Of a stretch of DNA of 64,000 bases, positions 46,635 through 56,218 are shown piece by piece. Within the stretch, counting starts at the first letter, position 1, and each line of letters begins with the position of its first letter. Under the pieces are notes generated by a model, which was not told the DNA's origin, did not search any database, and saw only the letters and a program-made list of their open reading frames with translations. Source of the stretch: Myxococcales bacterium (GTDB lineage: Bacteria > Myxococcota_A > UBA9160 > UBA4427); NCBI GenBank assembly GCA_022563535.1, contig JADFNE010000002.1, forward strand, positions 1 to 64,000, in the 5' to 3' direction. The position numbers and the translations under genes are program-made.

Positions 46635-47168
46635 GTGAACCCACCCGATCCCACAAGCCACTCGCGCGCCGTCCGGTCCTGGATCTGGGCAGCCCTATGG
46701 GCAGCGTTCATCTGGGCGCTCGGAACCGAATATCTATCCATGGAGAGCACGTCCCGCTTCCTCGGCCAGCTGATCCAATGGCTGCTCCCAAACGTTTCCC
46801 AGGTCGATAGCGAGCTGGTGCAGTTCTATGTCCGCAAGACCGCACACGTCGCGGAATACGCCGTGCTGGCCGTGCTGATCCTGCGCGCGCTGTCGGCGGG
46901 GCGGCGGCCTGCAATCATCAGGCCTGCACTCGCCGCCCTGGGGCTCGCCACTGCCTTTGCCGCCGCGGATGAAACGCGTCAGAGTCTCTCGGCGGTTCGG
47001 CTGGGGTCGGTCTGGGACGTTGCTCTCGATGGGTTTGGGGCGGCGGCCGGAATCGTCCTTCTTCTATTATGTACGCGAGTTTGGAAACGAAGGGGGTTGG
47101 TAGATTGGGCTCCGGGGATCTCAAAGACTGTGTCCGCTGAGGACACCCACACAGGAGCTGCCGAATGA
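46635..47168 (+). CDS. VanZ-like membrane protein
   Basis: The 177-residue protein has four hydrophobic segments and the VanZ pattern: VDSELVQFYVRKTAHVAEYA (the R-K-x-x-H-x-x-x-Y core), AADETRQSLSAVRLGSVWDV with conserved Asp-Glu and Gln, and LDGFGAAAGIVLLL. VanZ relatives are linked to teicoplanin or phosphate-related membrane functions, but their activity is not settled. I use GTG 46635 because the upstream residues are Pro/Ser-rich and not family-like. Its TGA overlaps the cstA ATG (ATGA). Confidence 0.8.
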   Translation: MNPPDPTSHSRAVRSWIWAALWAAFIWALGTEYLSMESTSRFLGQLIQWLLPNVSQVDSELVQFYVRKTAHVAEYAVLAVLILRALSAGRRPAIIRPALAALGLATAFAAADETRQSLSAVRLGSVWDVALDGFGAAAGIVLLLLCTRVWKRRGLVDWAPGISKTVSAEDTHTGAAE

Positions 47169-48832
47169 ACGCTGCGCTGCTCGCCGTCATCGTTCTCGTC
47201 GCGTTTGCCCTCGGCTACCGCTTCTATTCCAAGTTTCTCGCGGACGTCGTGTTCCAGCTCGACGCCAGCGAACCCGTGCCCGCCCGGGAGTTGGAGGACG
47301 GGGTCGACTACGTCCCGACCCCCCGGCATGTCTTGTGGGGACACCACTTTGCGTCGATTGCCGGGGCCGCGCCGATTGTCGGGCCCGCGATCGCTGTAAT
47401 CTGGGGCTGGCTCCCGGCGCTGATCTGGATCTGTGTCGGAACCCTGTTGATGGGGGCCATGCACGACTTCTCGGCTCTGGTCATCAGCCTGCGTCATCGG
47501 GGACGCTCGATCGGCGAGATTGCGGGCCATGTAATCAATCGCCGGGTTCAGGTGTTGTTCTTGATCGTGATCTCGTTTCTGATCTGGGTCGTGCTCGCGG
47601 TCTTTGCCTTCATCATCGCCACCTTGTTCAAGAACAATCCGGCTTCGATCTTCCCAATCAACGTACAAATCGTGGTGGCCATGATCCTCGGCTGGCTGGT
47701 GTACAAGCGCGGGATCTCGATGCTCGTACCCTCGCTGGTGGGATACGCGATCCTACTGGGTGCCATCTTCATCGGCGGTGACGTTGCCGCGGCGTTCCCG
47801 TTCATCACCGAATTCTCCATCACGACCTGGGTCTGGTTGTTGCTCACCTATTCGTTCGCGGCTTCAGTCATGCCGGTCTGGTTGCTCCTGCAGCCGCGCG
47901 ACTACCTGAACTCACACCAACTCGTGACAGCCCTCGTGGTTCTGACCCTCGGCCTCTTCACCCTGCAACCGACCATGGTAGCCCCGGTCATCAACTTGTG
48001 GCCCGAGGGTGCGCCGTCGATGTTTCCGTTTCTCTTTGTGACCATCGCGTGCGGCGCAATTTCGGGGTTTCACGGTTTGGTGGCGTCGGGCACGACATCG
48101 AAGCAGGTGAGTTCGATGACCGACGCCCGGGCGATCGGCTACGGAGGCATGCTCGCCGAGGGTTACCTGGGTCTGTTGGCCACCCTCGCCGCCACCGCAG
48201 GCTTCGCCACCGCGGCCGAGTGGTCGAGCCACTACTCGAGTTGGGGAGCCGCCAACGGGCTGGGCTCGAAGCTCGGCGCCTTTGTCGAGGGCGGAGCTCG
48301 CTTTGTCGGCAGCTTGGGGATTCCCGTAGAAATGGCCGAGACCTTCATGGCGGTCGTGATCATCGCCTTCGCCGCCACGTCCCTGGACACAGGCGCGCGA
48401 ATCCAACGACTTGTGCTCTCCGAACTCGGCGAACTCTACGGAATAAAGGTGCTCCGCAACCGGTTCATCGCCGGCGGGCTCGGCATTGCAGCCGCGTTGG
48501 TCCTCGCCATAACCCAGGGTGGTGGCAAGGGCGGGCTCGCATTGTGGCCGCTGTTCGGAACGACGAATCAATTGGTCGCGGGGGTGACATTGCTGATCGT
48601 CTCGGTCTGGTTGAAGAAGCTCGGGCGACCGGTGATCTACACGTTAGTCCCCATGATCCTGGTCGGTGGGGTTACGGCCTTCGCCATGCTGGGCAACCTG
48701 ATCGACTACTTCACCAATTTCGAAGAACTGTGGCTGCTCGCATGCGCGGGGTCGGTTGTCCTGGTGCTCGACATCTGGATCATGTTCGAAGGCATCCGCG
48801 TACTCTCGAACCCCGACGCCGACGCTCAGTAG
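47165..48832 (+). CDS. CstA-family pyruvate/peptide transporter
   Basis: The 555-residue membrane protein carries the CstA hallmark HHFASIAGAAPIVGPAIAVI with the following WGWLPALIWICVGTLLMGAM, as well as GFHGLVASGTTSKQVSSMTD and ALWPLFGTTNQLVAGVTLLI. About fourteen helices are expected. E. coli relatives CstA and BtsT take up pyruvate by proton symport. At 555 residues it belongs to the shorter form that lacks the C-terminal extension. It is translationally coupled to VanZ upstream and overlaps by 7 bp the convergent phosphatase gene. Confidence 0.93.
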   Translation: MNAALLAVIVLVAFALGYRFYSKFLADVVFQLDASEPVPARELEDGVDYVPTPRHVLWGHHFASIAGAAPIVGPAIAVIWGWLPALIWICVGTLLMGAMHDFSALVISLRHRGRSIGEIAGHVINRRVQVLFLIVISFLIWVVLAVFAFIIATLFKNNPASIFPINVQIVVAMILGWLVYKRGISMLVPSLVGYAILLGAIFIGGDVAAAFPFITEFSITTWVWLLLTYSFAASVMPVWLLLQPRDYLNSHQLVTALVVLTLGLFTLQPTMVAPVINLWPEGAPSMFPFLFVTIACGAISGFHGLVASGTTSKQVSSMTDARAIGYGGMLAEGYLGLLATLAATAGFATAAEWSSHYSSWGAANGLGSKLGAFVEGGARFVGSLGIPVEMAETFMAVVIIAFAATSLDTGARIQRLVLSELGELYGIKVLRNRFIAGGLGIAAALVLAITQGGGKGGLALWPLFGTTNQLVAGVTLLIVSVWLKKLGRPVIYTLVPMILVGGVTAFAMLGNLIDYFTNFEELWLLACAGSVVLVLDIWIMFEGIRVLSNPDADAQ

Positions 48833-49473
48833 AGACTGTTGCCGTTGGCTGCGGGCAAGCTCGCGTTGTCGTAGCGGACGCGGGGCCGCGCATCGCGAAT
48901 CCCTTCGAGGGTGATCTCGACGCTTTCGGTGTTGGCCGGGTTGGCTTCCGGAACCAGGGCTTTGATCACTCCGGCGTGAACCACCAGCATGAGATGCTCC
49001 CCCGCATGCGCGACCGACAGCCGTTCGACGGCTGCCCGCACCCGGGTTCGGATTTCGTTTCGGGTTTCGCCTCCGCCGGGGCGAACGTTCGGGTCCCCGG
49101 AATCAAATGCATCGAGCAGTCTACCGTCGGCAACTTCGATTTCTGCGCGGGTCATCCCGGTCCAGCGTCCAATGGCGAGTTCGCGCAGCAGGGCCGTGGG
49201 TTGTGGGATGAGTCCGAGACTCTCACCGATCGCCTCTGCGGTCTGGCGGGTGCGCAGCAGATCGCTGCAAAGCAGCCGGTCGATCCGCTCTCCCGAATCC
49301 CTGAACCGCGCAGCACAGTCATGGGCTTGCTCGAAACCCCGGGCAGAAAGCGGAGGATTTCCGTGACCCTGCCAGTGCCCGGTGGCGTTCCACAGGGATT
49401 CGGCGTGTCGCACAAGGGTAAATCGGGTTTTCTTCACGGCGTCGGCACTATAGGCCATTCGGGTATCGAACAT
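48826..49473 (-). CDS. Histidine phosphatase (phosphoglycerate mutase-like)
   Basis: The 215-residue protein has the catalytic LVRHAESLWNATGHWQG (nucleophile His23 next to Arg22), SDLLRTRQTAEAIGES with the second arginine, and VVHAGVIKAL with the second histidine. Branch 1 members include phosphoglycerate mutase, alpha-ribazole phosphatase and sugar phosphatases; nothing here selects one. It is transcribed toward cstA, overlapping its end, and away from the NhaC gene. Confidence 0.9.
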   Translation of the reverse strand: MFDTRMAYSADAVKKTRFTLVRHAESLWNATGHWQGHGNPPLSARGFEQAHDCAARFRDSGERIDRLLCSDLLRTRQTAEAIGESLGLIPQPTALLRELAIGRWTGMTRAEIEVADGRLLDAFDSGDPNVRPGGGETRNEIRTRVRAAVERLSVAHAGEHLMLVVHAGVIKALVPEANPANTESVEITLEGIRDARPRVRYDNASLPAANGNSLY

Positions 49474-49594
49474 ACAACCTCGCGAATTGGCCGGGGGATG
49501 CGGACTCTATCGGTCGCCATTCTCCAAATCCGAAGCATTCCCGTTGAGATTCTCGAACGTGCGCCTCGAGTTGCCGGCGTTATTCTCCGTCACC

Positions 49595-51034
49595 ATGACT
49601 GAAACCATCGATGTCGGCTGGCTTTCACTCCTCCCTGCACTGGTGACCCTGGGTCTGGCCTTTGCGACTCGCCAGGTGCTACCCGCACTGTTCGCGGGAA
49701 TCGTCACCGGTTCACTGGTGCTGTTTTCGGTTTCGAGCGACCCGGCCGACCTGAACTTCATCAATCGCTACTTCTTGCCCGCGCTCGGCTCCAAGAAGTA
49801 CGCCCAGATTCTGCTGATCTATTTATGGTCCCTGGGTGGGTTGATCGGCATCTGGGAAGCCACCGGCGCGGCGCGTCACTTTGCCGACACAATCGGACTG
49901 CGTTTTTCAAAGACACGGGAGTCGTCGCTGTTCTTTGCCTGGCTGTTGGGCTGCATCTTTCACCAGGGCGGAACCGTGAGCACGGTGCTCACCGGATCGA
50001 CGGTGAAGCCGGTCTCCGACGCCCACGGTGTAAGCCACGAAGAACTCTCCTACATCGTCGACTCGACGGCATCCCCAATCGCCACCATTTTGCCGTTCAA
50101 CGCCTGGCCAATCTTCATCGCGGGCCTGGTTGCCGGAAGCATCACACTAATCCCCGACGAAGCTGCGGGGTACGCCTTTTTCATCAAGAGTCTGCCCTTC
50201 AACTTCTATGCGATCCTCGCCGTCGGCTCCACGCTGCTGTTTGCGTACGGCAAACTGCCTTTCGTGTCAGGACCCATGCGCGAGGCCCGTGCACGCGCAA
50301 TTCGGGGCGAAGGCCTCAACGCACCCGATGCAAAGCCAATGATCGTCGACGAAGCACTCGCGAGTACGGCCGCGCCGAATGAAGGGGCGGGATACGAGCC
50401 CGCACTGATCGATTTTCTCTTGCCGCTCGGAATCTTGCTCGGCATCAACATCGTCCCGGTCATGCTCGGCATGGGGAGCTACGTCAATGAAGCCTTCATG
50501 GCGTCGGTGCTCTGCGCCATGATCCTGGCCCGGTCTCGGGGCATGTCGCTCGGCCGGGTGCTCGACGGGTTCATCACCGGATGCAGCAAGATGACGATCG
50601 GCGCCATCATCCTGGGTCTCGCGGTGACGATCGCCGAAGTTTCAAAGAGCCTCGACACCGCGGCCTACCTGGTCTCGATCGGTGGCGACGCAATTCCCGC
50701 AATGGCATTGCCGGCGCTGCTCACCGGGCTCTGCATGATTATCGCCTTTGCGACGGGCACCTCGTGGGGAACCTACGCGGTTGTCTTTCCAATCGCGCTT
50801 CCGCTGGCGTGGTCGGTGCTGCCCGATCCTTTGTTCATCCAAATTTGCTTTGGCGCCGTGCTCGGGGGCGCGGTCTTCGGCGATCAATGCTCACCAATCT
50901 CCGACACCACAATTCTGTCGAGCATGTTTACCGGTTGCGATCTGATGGATCACGTTCGCACCCAGCTTCCCCTCGCCCTGACGGCCGCGGGGCTCGGGGT
51001 CGTGCTCTCGACCCTGTCTGTTGCATTCGTCTGA
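49595..51034 (+). CDS. NhaC-family Na+/H+ antiporter-like transporter
   Basis: The 479-residue membrane protein begins MTETIDVGWLSLLPALVTLG and has about twelve helices. It shows the NhaC pattern: FHQGGTVSTVLTGSTVKPVS, YIVDSTASPIATILPFNAWP, CMIIAFATGTSWGTYAVVFP and AVLGGAVFGDQCSPISDTTI. Such transporters exchange sodium for protons or for other ions and organic substrates. The ATG at 49595 is chosen from the family start; the frame is open upstream without a good ribosome binding site. Confidence 0.92.
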   Translation: MTETIDVGWLSLLPALVTLGLAFATRQVLPALFAGIVTGSLVLFSVSSDPADLNFINRYFLPALGSKKYAQILLIYLWSLGGLIGIWEATGAARHFADTIGLRFSKTRESSLFFAWLLGCIFHQGGTVSTVLTGSTVKPVSDAHGVSHEELSYIVDSTASPIATILPFNAWPIFIAGLVAGSITLIPDEAAGYAFFIKSLPFNFYAILAVGSTLLFAYGKLPFVSGPMREARARAIRGEGLNAPDAKPMIVDEALASTAAPNEGAGYEPALIDFLLPLGILLGINIVPVMLGMGSYVNEAFMASVLCAMILARSRGMSLGRVLDGFITGCSKMTIGAIILGLAVTIAEVSKSLDTAAYLVSIGGDAIPAMALPALLTGLCMIIAFATGTSWGTYAVVFPIALPLAWSVLPDPLFIQICFGAVLGGAVFGDQCSPISDTTILSSMFTGCDLMDHVRTQLPLALTAAGLGVVLSTLSVAFV

Positions 51035-51110
51035 CGCGCCGCCGCCCTGCCCGCAGGTCAAATTCTTCATTTTTGCCGACACTTGTGGGTCGTTCGACCC
51101 ACTAACAGGT

Positions 51111-51410
51111 ATGAGTCAGCGGCGCTTCAACCACTTCTATATAGAGCTTTGTTGCGCGCAGGATCGGCGTATCGCGAGATATGCGCTGTGGTTGGAATTG
51201 TGCGATCGAGGTCTCACCCCTGAGAAGCTGGACCGAGAGGGTCTGCTCTTCTTCTTCGACACACACTTAGATGCGTATCTTGCGCACGGGGGAACCCCGC
51301 TCACCCCGCGCTCTCGCAGGCGACTCCGGCGCGCTCTCGAACGCTACAACCCTCGGTTCGCCACCCCCGACGAGTTCATGGAGCGAATCGCGGCCCCGCA
51401 AACAACCTAA
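51111..51410 (+). CDS. Conserved-looking small hypothetical protein
   Basis: The 99-residue product begins MSQRRFNHFYIELCCAQDRR and has a helical, charged pattern with GLTPEKLDREGLLFFFDTHL, LTPRSRRRLRRALERYNP and a C-terminal DEFMERIAAP. Codon use is like that of neighbouring genes, supporting a real gene. I recognise no family. It begins 76 bp after the NhaC gene and may be co-transcribed with the PilZ gene that follows. Confidence 0.6.
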   Translation: MSQRRFNHFYIELCCAQDRRIARYALWLELCDRGLTPEKLDREGLLFFFDTHLDAYLAHGGTPLTPRSRRRLRRALERYNPRFATPDEFMERIAAPQTT

Positions 51411-51456
51411 AGCCGACACAGTTTTACACCGATGACCCGCTGGCGGAGCGCAAATC

Positions 51457-52245
51457 ATGTCTCTCAATCAGCCCAGGGTACGATCCATGGTCCCATCGTT
51501 GGTCTCGACGGAGCCCATCACACGGCATGTTCTCGTCCTGATGAGCCCCGAGGAGATGGCGACGGCAGACCTCGCTCGCCGTCTACGCGAGATCGGTGCC
51601 CCGACCACGATTGTCGAATCTTTTGAAGAAGTCGAGCAATTGCTCAGCAAGGGAGGCCTGGACGTCGGCGCCTTGTTGATTCCGACTCACTTCTCACCCG
51701 GTACATTGACCGAACCACTCGAGACCCTGCGCGCCGTCGCCCCACCAGCGGGAATCAACTTCATCTCCGTAGGCAAGGCCGCTACAAAATCGGACTGCAA
51801 GAAACTCCGCAACGCCGGCGTAGAACTCGCCCTGTGGAGCCCCATCTGCGAGGCAGACCTGCGCTTCCAGATCAATCGCGCCCTCTTCGCCAACCACAGC
51901 GGATTTGGCAATCGCGGCAATCCGCGGATACCCACGGAGCTTGGTTGCACGGTAACGATTGTGGACCGCACAAAGGAAGCGTTGATTTACAGCTTGGCTG
52001 CGAATGGTGCCTTTCTCGCGACTCGCAGAGCGAGCATGACTGGAGCGCAGCTTGGTCTCGAGCTTCGCCTTCCGGGTGGCCCAATTCTGACTGCCGCGAA
52101 GGTCGTGTACGCGAACGTTCCCGGGAATTTGCAGCGACCGGGTCTGCCTTTGGGGATGGGGGTGCACTTCGAGCCGCTCGATCGCAGCGACGAGAAGCGG
52201 ATGAAGAAATACATTTCGGAATGTATTGATCGCCTACAGGTTTAG
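51457..52245 (+). CDS. PilZ domain protein with receiver-like N-terminus
   Basis: The 262-residue protein has an N-terminal alpha/beta region (about 22-145: HVLVLMSPEEMATADLARRL, then DVGALLIPTHFSPG and FISVGKAATKSDC) resembling a degenerate response-regulator receiver without the usual Asp pocket. A PilZ-like domain follows (about 150-262), with AANGAFLATRRASMTGAQLG, an LRLPGG turn and GLPLGMGVHFEPLDRSDEKR. The canonical RxxxR and D/NxSxxG motifs are not clearly intact, so cyclic-di-GMP binding is uncertain. GGAG precedes the ATG. Proximity to flagellar genes suggests a motility-related role. Confidence 0.75.
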   Translation: MSLNQPRVRSMVPSLVSTEPITRHVLVLMSPEEMATADLARRLREIGAPTTIVESFEEVEQLLSKGGLDVGALLIPTHFSPGTLTEPLETLRAVAPPAGINFISVGKAATKSDCKKLRNAGVELALWSPICEADLRFQINRALFANHSGFGNRGNPRIPTELGCTVTIVDRTKEALIYSLAANGAFLATRRASMTGAQLGLELRLPGGPILTAAKVVYANVPGNLQRPGLPLGMGVHFEPLDRSDEKRMKKYISECIDRLQV

Positions 52246-52269
52246 CTTGCGCCCGACCCCGAATGGGTC

Positions 52270-52878
52270 CTACGAATCCACGCTCCCCGCCCACCGCACA
52301 TACAAATCCCGAATTGCCAGCGCCCGATGCGAAATCCGGTCTTTTAGCGCAGGGTCAATCTGTGCCATTGATTGTACGTACCCGTTCGGTTGAAAGATCG
52401 GGTCGTATCCAAACCCGCCATCGCCACGCGGGGCATCGAGTATCAAACCACTGCATTCGCCATAGGCCACTACCGTGTCGCCGTCCGGCGTAGCAAGAGC
52501 CGCGTAACAAACAAACCGCGCCGTGCGCTTCGCCCCGGGCACATCATTCACAGCAGCCAGGAGCATTGCGCTTCTTTCTCGATCGTTCAGTCCTTCACCC
52601 CCGTAGCGAGCCGAGATTGGCCCCGGCGCCCCGGCGAGGGCATCGACCTCGATCCCCGAATCGTCGGCCACCGCGATCTCCCCGATCTGGCTCGCCACCG
52701 CCATCGCCTTGGCGATCGCGTTTTCCCGGTAGTCGAGACCTTCTTCGGGAAATGAGACCGGGGCGAAGCGGGCGAGGCCTTCGACTTCGAGGTTCATCGC
52801 CTTCAGGATCTGGGAAATCTCGCGTTGCTTGCCCGGGTTGCCGCTTGCGATCACCCAGAGAACTGGCTTGTCAGCCAC
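52270..52878 (-). CDS. rdgB: XTP/dITP pyrophosphatase (RdgB/HAM1)
   Basis: The 202-residue protein begins with the family's [12 protein letters not shown] motif (residues 11-22) and has [20 protein letters not shown] and [15 protein letters not shown], the nucleotide- and metal-binding signatures. It hydrolyses ITP, dITP and XTP to monophosphates and so keeps these bases out of DNA and RNA. It overlaps rph by 8 bp; the rph-rdgB pair is a common bacterial arrangement. Confidence 0.96.
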   Translation of the reverse strand: MADKPVLWVIASGNPGKQREISQILKAMNLEVEGLARFAPVSFPEEGLDYRENAIAKAMAVASQIGEIAVADDSGIEVDALAGAPGPISARYGGEGLNDRERSAMLLAAVNDVPGAKRTARFVCYAALATPDGDTVVAYGECSGLILDAPRGDGGFGYDPIFQPNGYVQSMAQIDPALKDRISHRALAIRDLYVRWAGSVDS

Positions 52879-53611
52879 GCTTGTTTTTCTCGAGGGCTGC
52901 GCTGATCGCCTCGGTCTGTAGGATGCTCAGCTCGGCGATACCCTTGAGTGCCATCGACGTCAACTCGTGGAGTTGCTTTTCGCTGAATGTTGTGCCTTCT
53001 CCTGTTCCCTGCACTTCGATCAACGCACCGCTTCCAGTCCCCACGACGTTCATGTCTACGTCGGCCCGCACGTCCTCTTCATAGGGAAGATCGAGCATCA
53101 TCTCGCCGCCGACGACGCCGACGGAAATGGCACCCACGGAATCGCGCAGTGGATTTCTCTTGATGCTTCCGTCGGCGATCAGCCGGCCGCAAGCGATCGC
53201 GAGGGAAACGTAGGCTCCAGTGATCGATGCCGTGCGCGTGCCGCCGTCAGCTTGCAGTACGTCGCAGTCGATCCATAGGGTGCGTTCACCCAGGGCCCGA
53301 AGATCGGCGACGGCGCGCAGGCTTCGGCCGATCAGACGTTGGATTTCCATGGTGCGGCCGCCCAGCTTGCCGCGGCTGCTCTCGCGCTCACTGCGGCGAT
53401 CGGTCGAACCCGGCAGCATCGAGTATTCGGCCGTGATCCAGCCTTCACCGCTGCCTTTCAGCCAGCGCGGTACGCCGGTCTCTACGCAAACCGTACACAG
53501 CACCTTGGTGTTGCCCATGCTGCAAAGCACCGAGCCCAGCGGGTTCTCGGTAAAATCGGGTATCAGTTCAAACCGTCGCAACTCATCGAGTGCGCGTCCG
53601 TCTTTTCTCAT
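52871..53611 (-). CDS. rph: Ribonuclease PH
   Basis: The 246-residue protein begins [20 protein letters not shown] with GGAG upstream and has the RNase PH core: [59 protein letters not shown] and [19 protein letters not shown]. It trims the 3' ends of tRNA precursors by phosphorolysis. The 26 codons upstream of 53611 in the same frame are not part of the family and are excluded. It lies 28 bp after the amidase gene. Confidence 0.97.
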   Translation of the reverse strand: MRKDGRALDELRRFELIPDFTENPLGSVLCSMGNTKVLCTVCVETGVPRWLKGSGEGWITAEYSMLPGSTDRRSERESSRGKLGGRTMEIQRLIGRSLRAVADLRALGERTLWIDCDVLQADGGTRTASITGAYVSLAIACGRLIADGSIKRNPLRDSVGAISVGVVGGEMMLDLPYEEDVRADVDMNVVGTGSGALIEVQGTGEGTTFSEKQLHELTSMALKGIAELSILQTEAISAALEKNKRG

Positions 53612-53639
53612 GGAATCTCCGGTATCGATTGGGCCCGGC

Positions 53640-54476
53640 CTAGTCCGCCAGGGAGGCGAGGCCGCGACGCGCATCGTACCGCTTTCCAAAGGCGATCACC
53701 GCTCTGGCGAGGGCCTCGGCGACCCGCTGGCGATATCCGGATTTTGAAAGCGAGGCAGCATCTCGATCATTGCTCAGAAAACCGATCTCGATCAGGGCCG
53801 CCGGCATCTGGACACCCATCAACACGACGAACGGCGCCTGCTTCACCCCGCGCGACGAAGTCGAGTCGACTTCGGAGAGTTCGGCCTGCGCGAGTTTCGC
53901 GAAGGTGCTGGAATCCGCCATGTGATCGGCGCTGATCATGTCCCCCAACAACGCCAGGAACGGATCGAATTGCGCGGACGCCGCACCACCTCGGCCGAGG
54001 GCTTTGTTTTCGCGTTCGGCGACCTGGCGAGACGCCGAATCGCTGGCTTCTAGAGAAGCAAAGTAGGTCTCGATACCGCTGGCGCGGCGACTGCTCGCCG
54101 CGTTGGCGTGAATCGAAATGAAGAGGTCGCCCCGAGCGTCATTGGCCCTCGAAGTGCGCACTTCGAGGGGCACGAAGCGATCGGTGGTGCGGGTGAGGAT
54201 GACTTTCAAATCACGAGCCTTGAGCAAGCGCTCTAGACGCGAGGTGACGTCGAGCACGAGTTCCTTTTCGAGGATCCCGTTGGTGCTGGTGGCACCTTCG
54301 TCTTTGCCGCCGTGGCCGGCGTCGATGATGACCCGGCTAAATGGCGCCTGATCGCCGACCTCGGACATCGCCGGAGCCGAAACGCCCAATGTGGCGGCTG
54401 TCAGCGCCAGAAATATTCGTGCACCAGGGATAATCCTGGCCATCGCCGTCACAATTCGGCTCGCAGTCGATCGCAT
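53640..54476 (-). CDS. N-acetylmuramoyl-L-alanine amidase (Amidase_3)
   Basis: The 278-residue protein has a signal peptide ([17 protein letters not shown]) and an Amidase_3 zinc domain with the ligands [13 protein letters not shown] (His), [15 protein letters not shown] (Glu) and [19 protein letters not shown] (His), and the catalytic Glu in [13 protein letters not shown]. It cleaves the amide bond between MurNAc and the stem peptide in the periplasm. There is no AMIN domain, unlike AmiC of E. coli. It follows the flagellar gene flgE after a strong hairpin. Confidence 0.94.
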   Translation of the reverse strand: MRSTASRIVTAMARIIPGARIFLALTAATLGVSAPAMSEVGDQAPFSRVIIDAGHGGKDEGATSTNGILEKELVLDVTSRLERLLKARDLKVILTRTTDRFVPLEVRTSRANDARGDLFISIHANAASSRRASGIETYFASLEASDSASRQVAERENKALGRGGAASAQFDPFLALLGDMISADHMADSSTFAKLAQAELSEVDSTSSRGVKQAPFVVLMGVQMPAALIEIGFLSNDRDAASLSKSGYRQRVAEALARAVIAFGKRYDARRGLASLAD

Positions 54477-54532
54477 TCGCCTACCACCCCCCGGCAAACC
54501 ATACCACGCCGGCGCGCTGCAGCGATGCCCGA

Positions 54533-54567
54533 TGCGCGCCCGAACCCTCAAAGAGTTCGGGCGCGCA
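54533..54567 (-). terminator. 13-bp perfect hairpin after flgE
   Basis: The arms TGCGCGCCCGAAC and GTTCGGGCGCGCA pair perfectly around a 9-nt loop, just after the flgE stop and before the amidase start. It is very stable. No T-run follows on either strand, so it may act with Rho, as an RNA-stability element, or as a partial terminator separating the flagellar run from amidase-rph-rdgB. Confidence 0.5.
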
Positions 54568-54585
54568 CCACGAATCTTACGGAAC

Positions 54586-55920
54586 CTACCCGCCGAGACC
54601 GACCAGGTTCCCCATCAACTCGTTGGTCACCGATACGACTCGCGTGTTGGCCTGGAAGGCACGCTGATTGATGATCATTCGCACAAACTGGCTCGCGAGA
54701 TCGACATTGGACTGCTCGAGCGTACTCGACCGCACCGAACCGAAGTTACCCGTGGTCGGCCCGCCGTAGAGCGGCTGTCCGGAGACATCCGACTCAATGC
54801 TGCGATTGCTGCCAATGCTGACCAGGCCCTCGAGGTTCGGAAATACCGCCAAACCGAGCTGGGCGACATTGATGTTGGCGCCATTGGAAAACTGGCCGCT
54901 CAACACACCATCCAGTCGGATGGATACCGACTGCAGGGTTCCCGGACCGAATCCATCCTGGGAGAATGTATTGACGGTGCTGCCCGCGCCACCGAACTGG
55001 GTGGTCGCGTCGCCGGATCCTCCACTAGCGAAGGGCCCGAAGTTCAAGCCGATGACCTGAGTGGGATCCGCGCCCCCGTTGAAGGGGAAGGTGATCGAGT
55101 GCGACTCGGACCCATCGATCAGCGCTGCAGCCGAGGCCGGATTGACGCCGATCAAGATGCCATTAGTATCGAACGTGAGAACACCCGAGTCGACCTGAAC
55201 GAACAGATCACCTGCTGTCGCAACTGCGGTGTCGGTTTCCGCCGGATCAATTCCCACGTAGTAGTTCCACACATTGTCGGTCGCCGTCTTCTCGAAGAAG
55301 GTGGTCGCGGCGTGGGGATTGCCGAGGGAGTCGTAAACGGTCGCCACGGTCCGGAAATTTGATGTCGTGTCGGGAGTCGACAGACTGAACCCACCAAGGT
55401 CGGTGTCTTGGGCATCAAGGTTCACCGACAACTGGTAGTTGGCGGTCTGACTGGGCGGCGAAACTGCGGAGTTGAGTTGGATCGCACTCAATGTCCCGGA
55501 CACTGAGCCAGTCGCCTGGTCGATCGAATACCCCTGCAAACGCAATCCGTCCGGAGTGGACAGGAATCCATTCTTGTCGAAACCGAAGATTCCGGCGCGG
55601 GTAAACGATCGCGATCCGGCCGGAGTATCGACCACGAAGAACCCGCGACCTTCGATCGCGAGATCGGTCGGTCGCCCGGTATTTTCGAATGTTCCCTGGG
55701 AGAAGATGGTGGAGATTCTCGCGGTCTTCACACCCGCGCCGACCTGAGAGAAGCCACCCACGCTGGAAATCGTTTGCCCCAGCACGTCCGAAAACTCGGC
55801 TCTGCGCTCCTTGAAGCCGGGGGTATTTACATTGGCGATGTTGTCGCCGACCACCGAAATGGCGGTAGATGTCGCATCCAATCCCGTAACACTGCTGAAC
55901 AACGCATTTGAAAGTCCCAT
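54586..55920 (-). CDS. flgE: Flagellar hook protein FlgE
   Basis: The 444-residue protein begins MGLSNALFSSVTGLDATSTA with the flagellar rod/hook signature ISVVGDNIANVNTPGFKERR, then AIEGRGFFVVDTPAGSRSFT (hook core) and the C-terminal NVDLASQFVRMIINQRAFQA NTRV module typical of FlgE/F/G. The central variable domain (about 170-360) is Asp/Ser/Thr/Gly-rich and beta-structured. FlgE builds the flexible hook and is exported by the flagellar type III system. It follows flgD with one small ORF between. Confidence 0.97.
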   Translation of the reverse strand: MGLSNALFSSVTGLDATSTAISVVGDNIANVNTPGFKERRAEFSDVLGQTISSVGGFSQVGAGVKTARISTIFSQGTFENTGRPTDLAIEGRGFFVVDTPAGSRSFTRAGIFGFDKNGFLSTPDGLRLQGYSIDQATGSVSGTLSAIQLNSAVSPPSQTANYQLSVNLDAQDTDLGGFSLSTPDTTSNFRTVATVYDSLGNPHAATTFFEKTATDNVWNYYVGIDPAETDTAVATAGDLFVQVDSGVLTFDTNGILIGVNPASAAALIDGSESHSITFPFNGGADPTQVIGLNFGPFASGGSGDATTQFGGAGSTVNTFSQDGFGPGTLQSVSIRLDGVLSGQFSNGANINVAQLGLAVFPNLEGLVSIGSNRSIESDVSGQPLYGGPTTGNFGSVRSSTLEQSNVDLASQFVRMIINQRAFQANTRVVSVTNELMGNLVGLGG

Positions 55921-56013
55921 TGCAGTCTCGCCTCCTGATGGCTCTGAAGTCTCTGTTCCAGAGCAGTTTCTTGGCTGGTCCCGAAGACCGAGCCCAATTC
56001 AATTTCGTTCAGT

Positions 56014-56217
56014 TCAATCCCGATTCGCGCGATCCGCGCGCCACGATCGTTCGAGCGCTCCGGCCCGCAGCCAAACCCAATCAGTTTCCTCCAGGACCTG
56101 GTCGAATACGTCCCTGAATTCGACCGGATCAGTTCGGAGAGCGCGATCCCTGCGCCCCATCCATTTGAGAACGCGTTCACCCGCGAGGGCCAGACGCGCA
56201 CGCAACTTCATACCCAT
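56014..56217 (-). CDS. Small flagellar-operon protein of unknown function
   Basis: A 67-residue frame starts at ATG 56217, immediately after the flgD stop, with AGAGGAAA as ribosome binding site (within the flgD end). Its product, MGMKLRARLALAGERVLKWM and then EFRDVFDQVLEETDWVWLRA, is basic at the start and then helical and Trp-rich. It lies at the place where many flagellar clusters have a small flgD-flgE intervening gene, but I do not recognise the sequence. Overlap and signals favour a real gene. Confidence 0.55.
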   Translation of the reverse strand: MGMKLRARLALAGERVLKWMGRRDRALRTDPVEFRDVFDQVLEETDWVWLRAGALERSWRADRANRD

Positions 56218-56218
56218 C

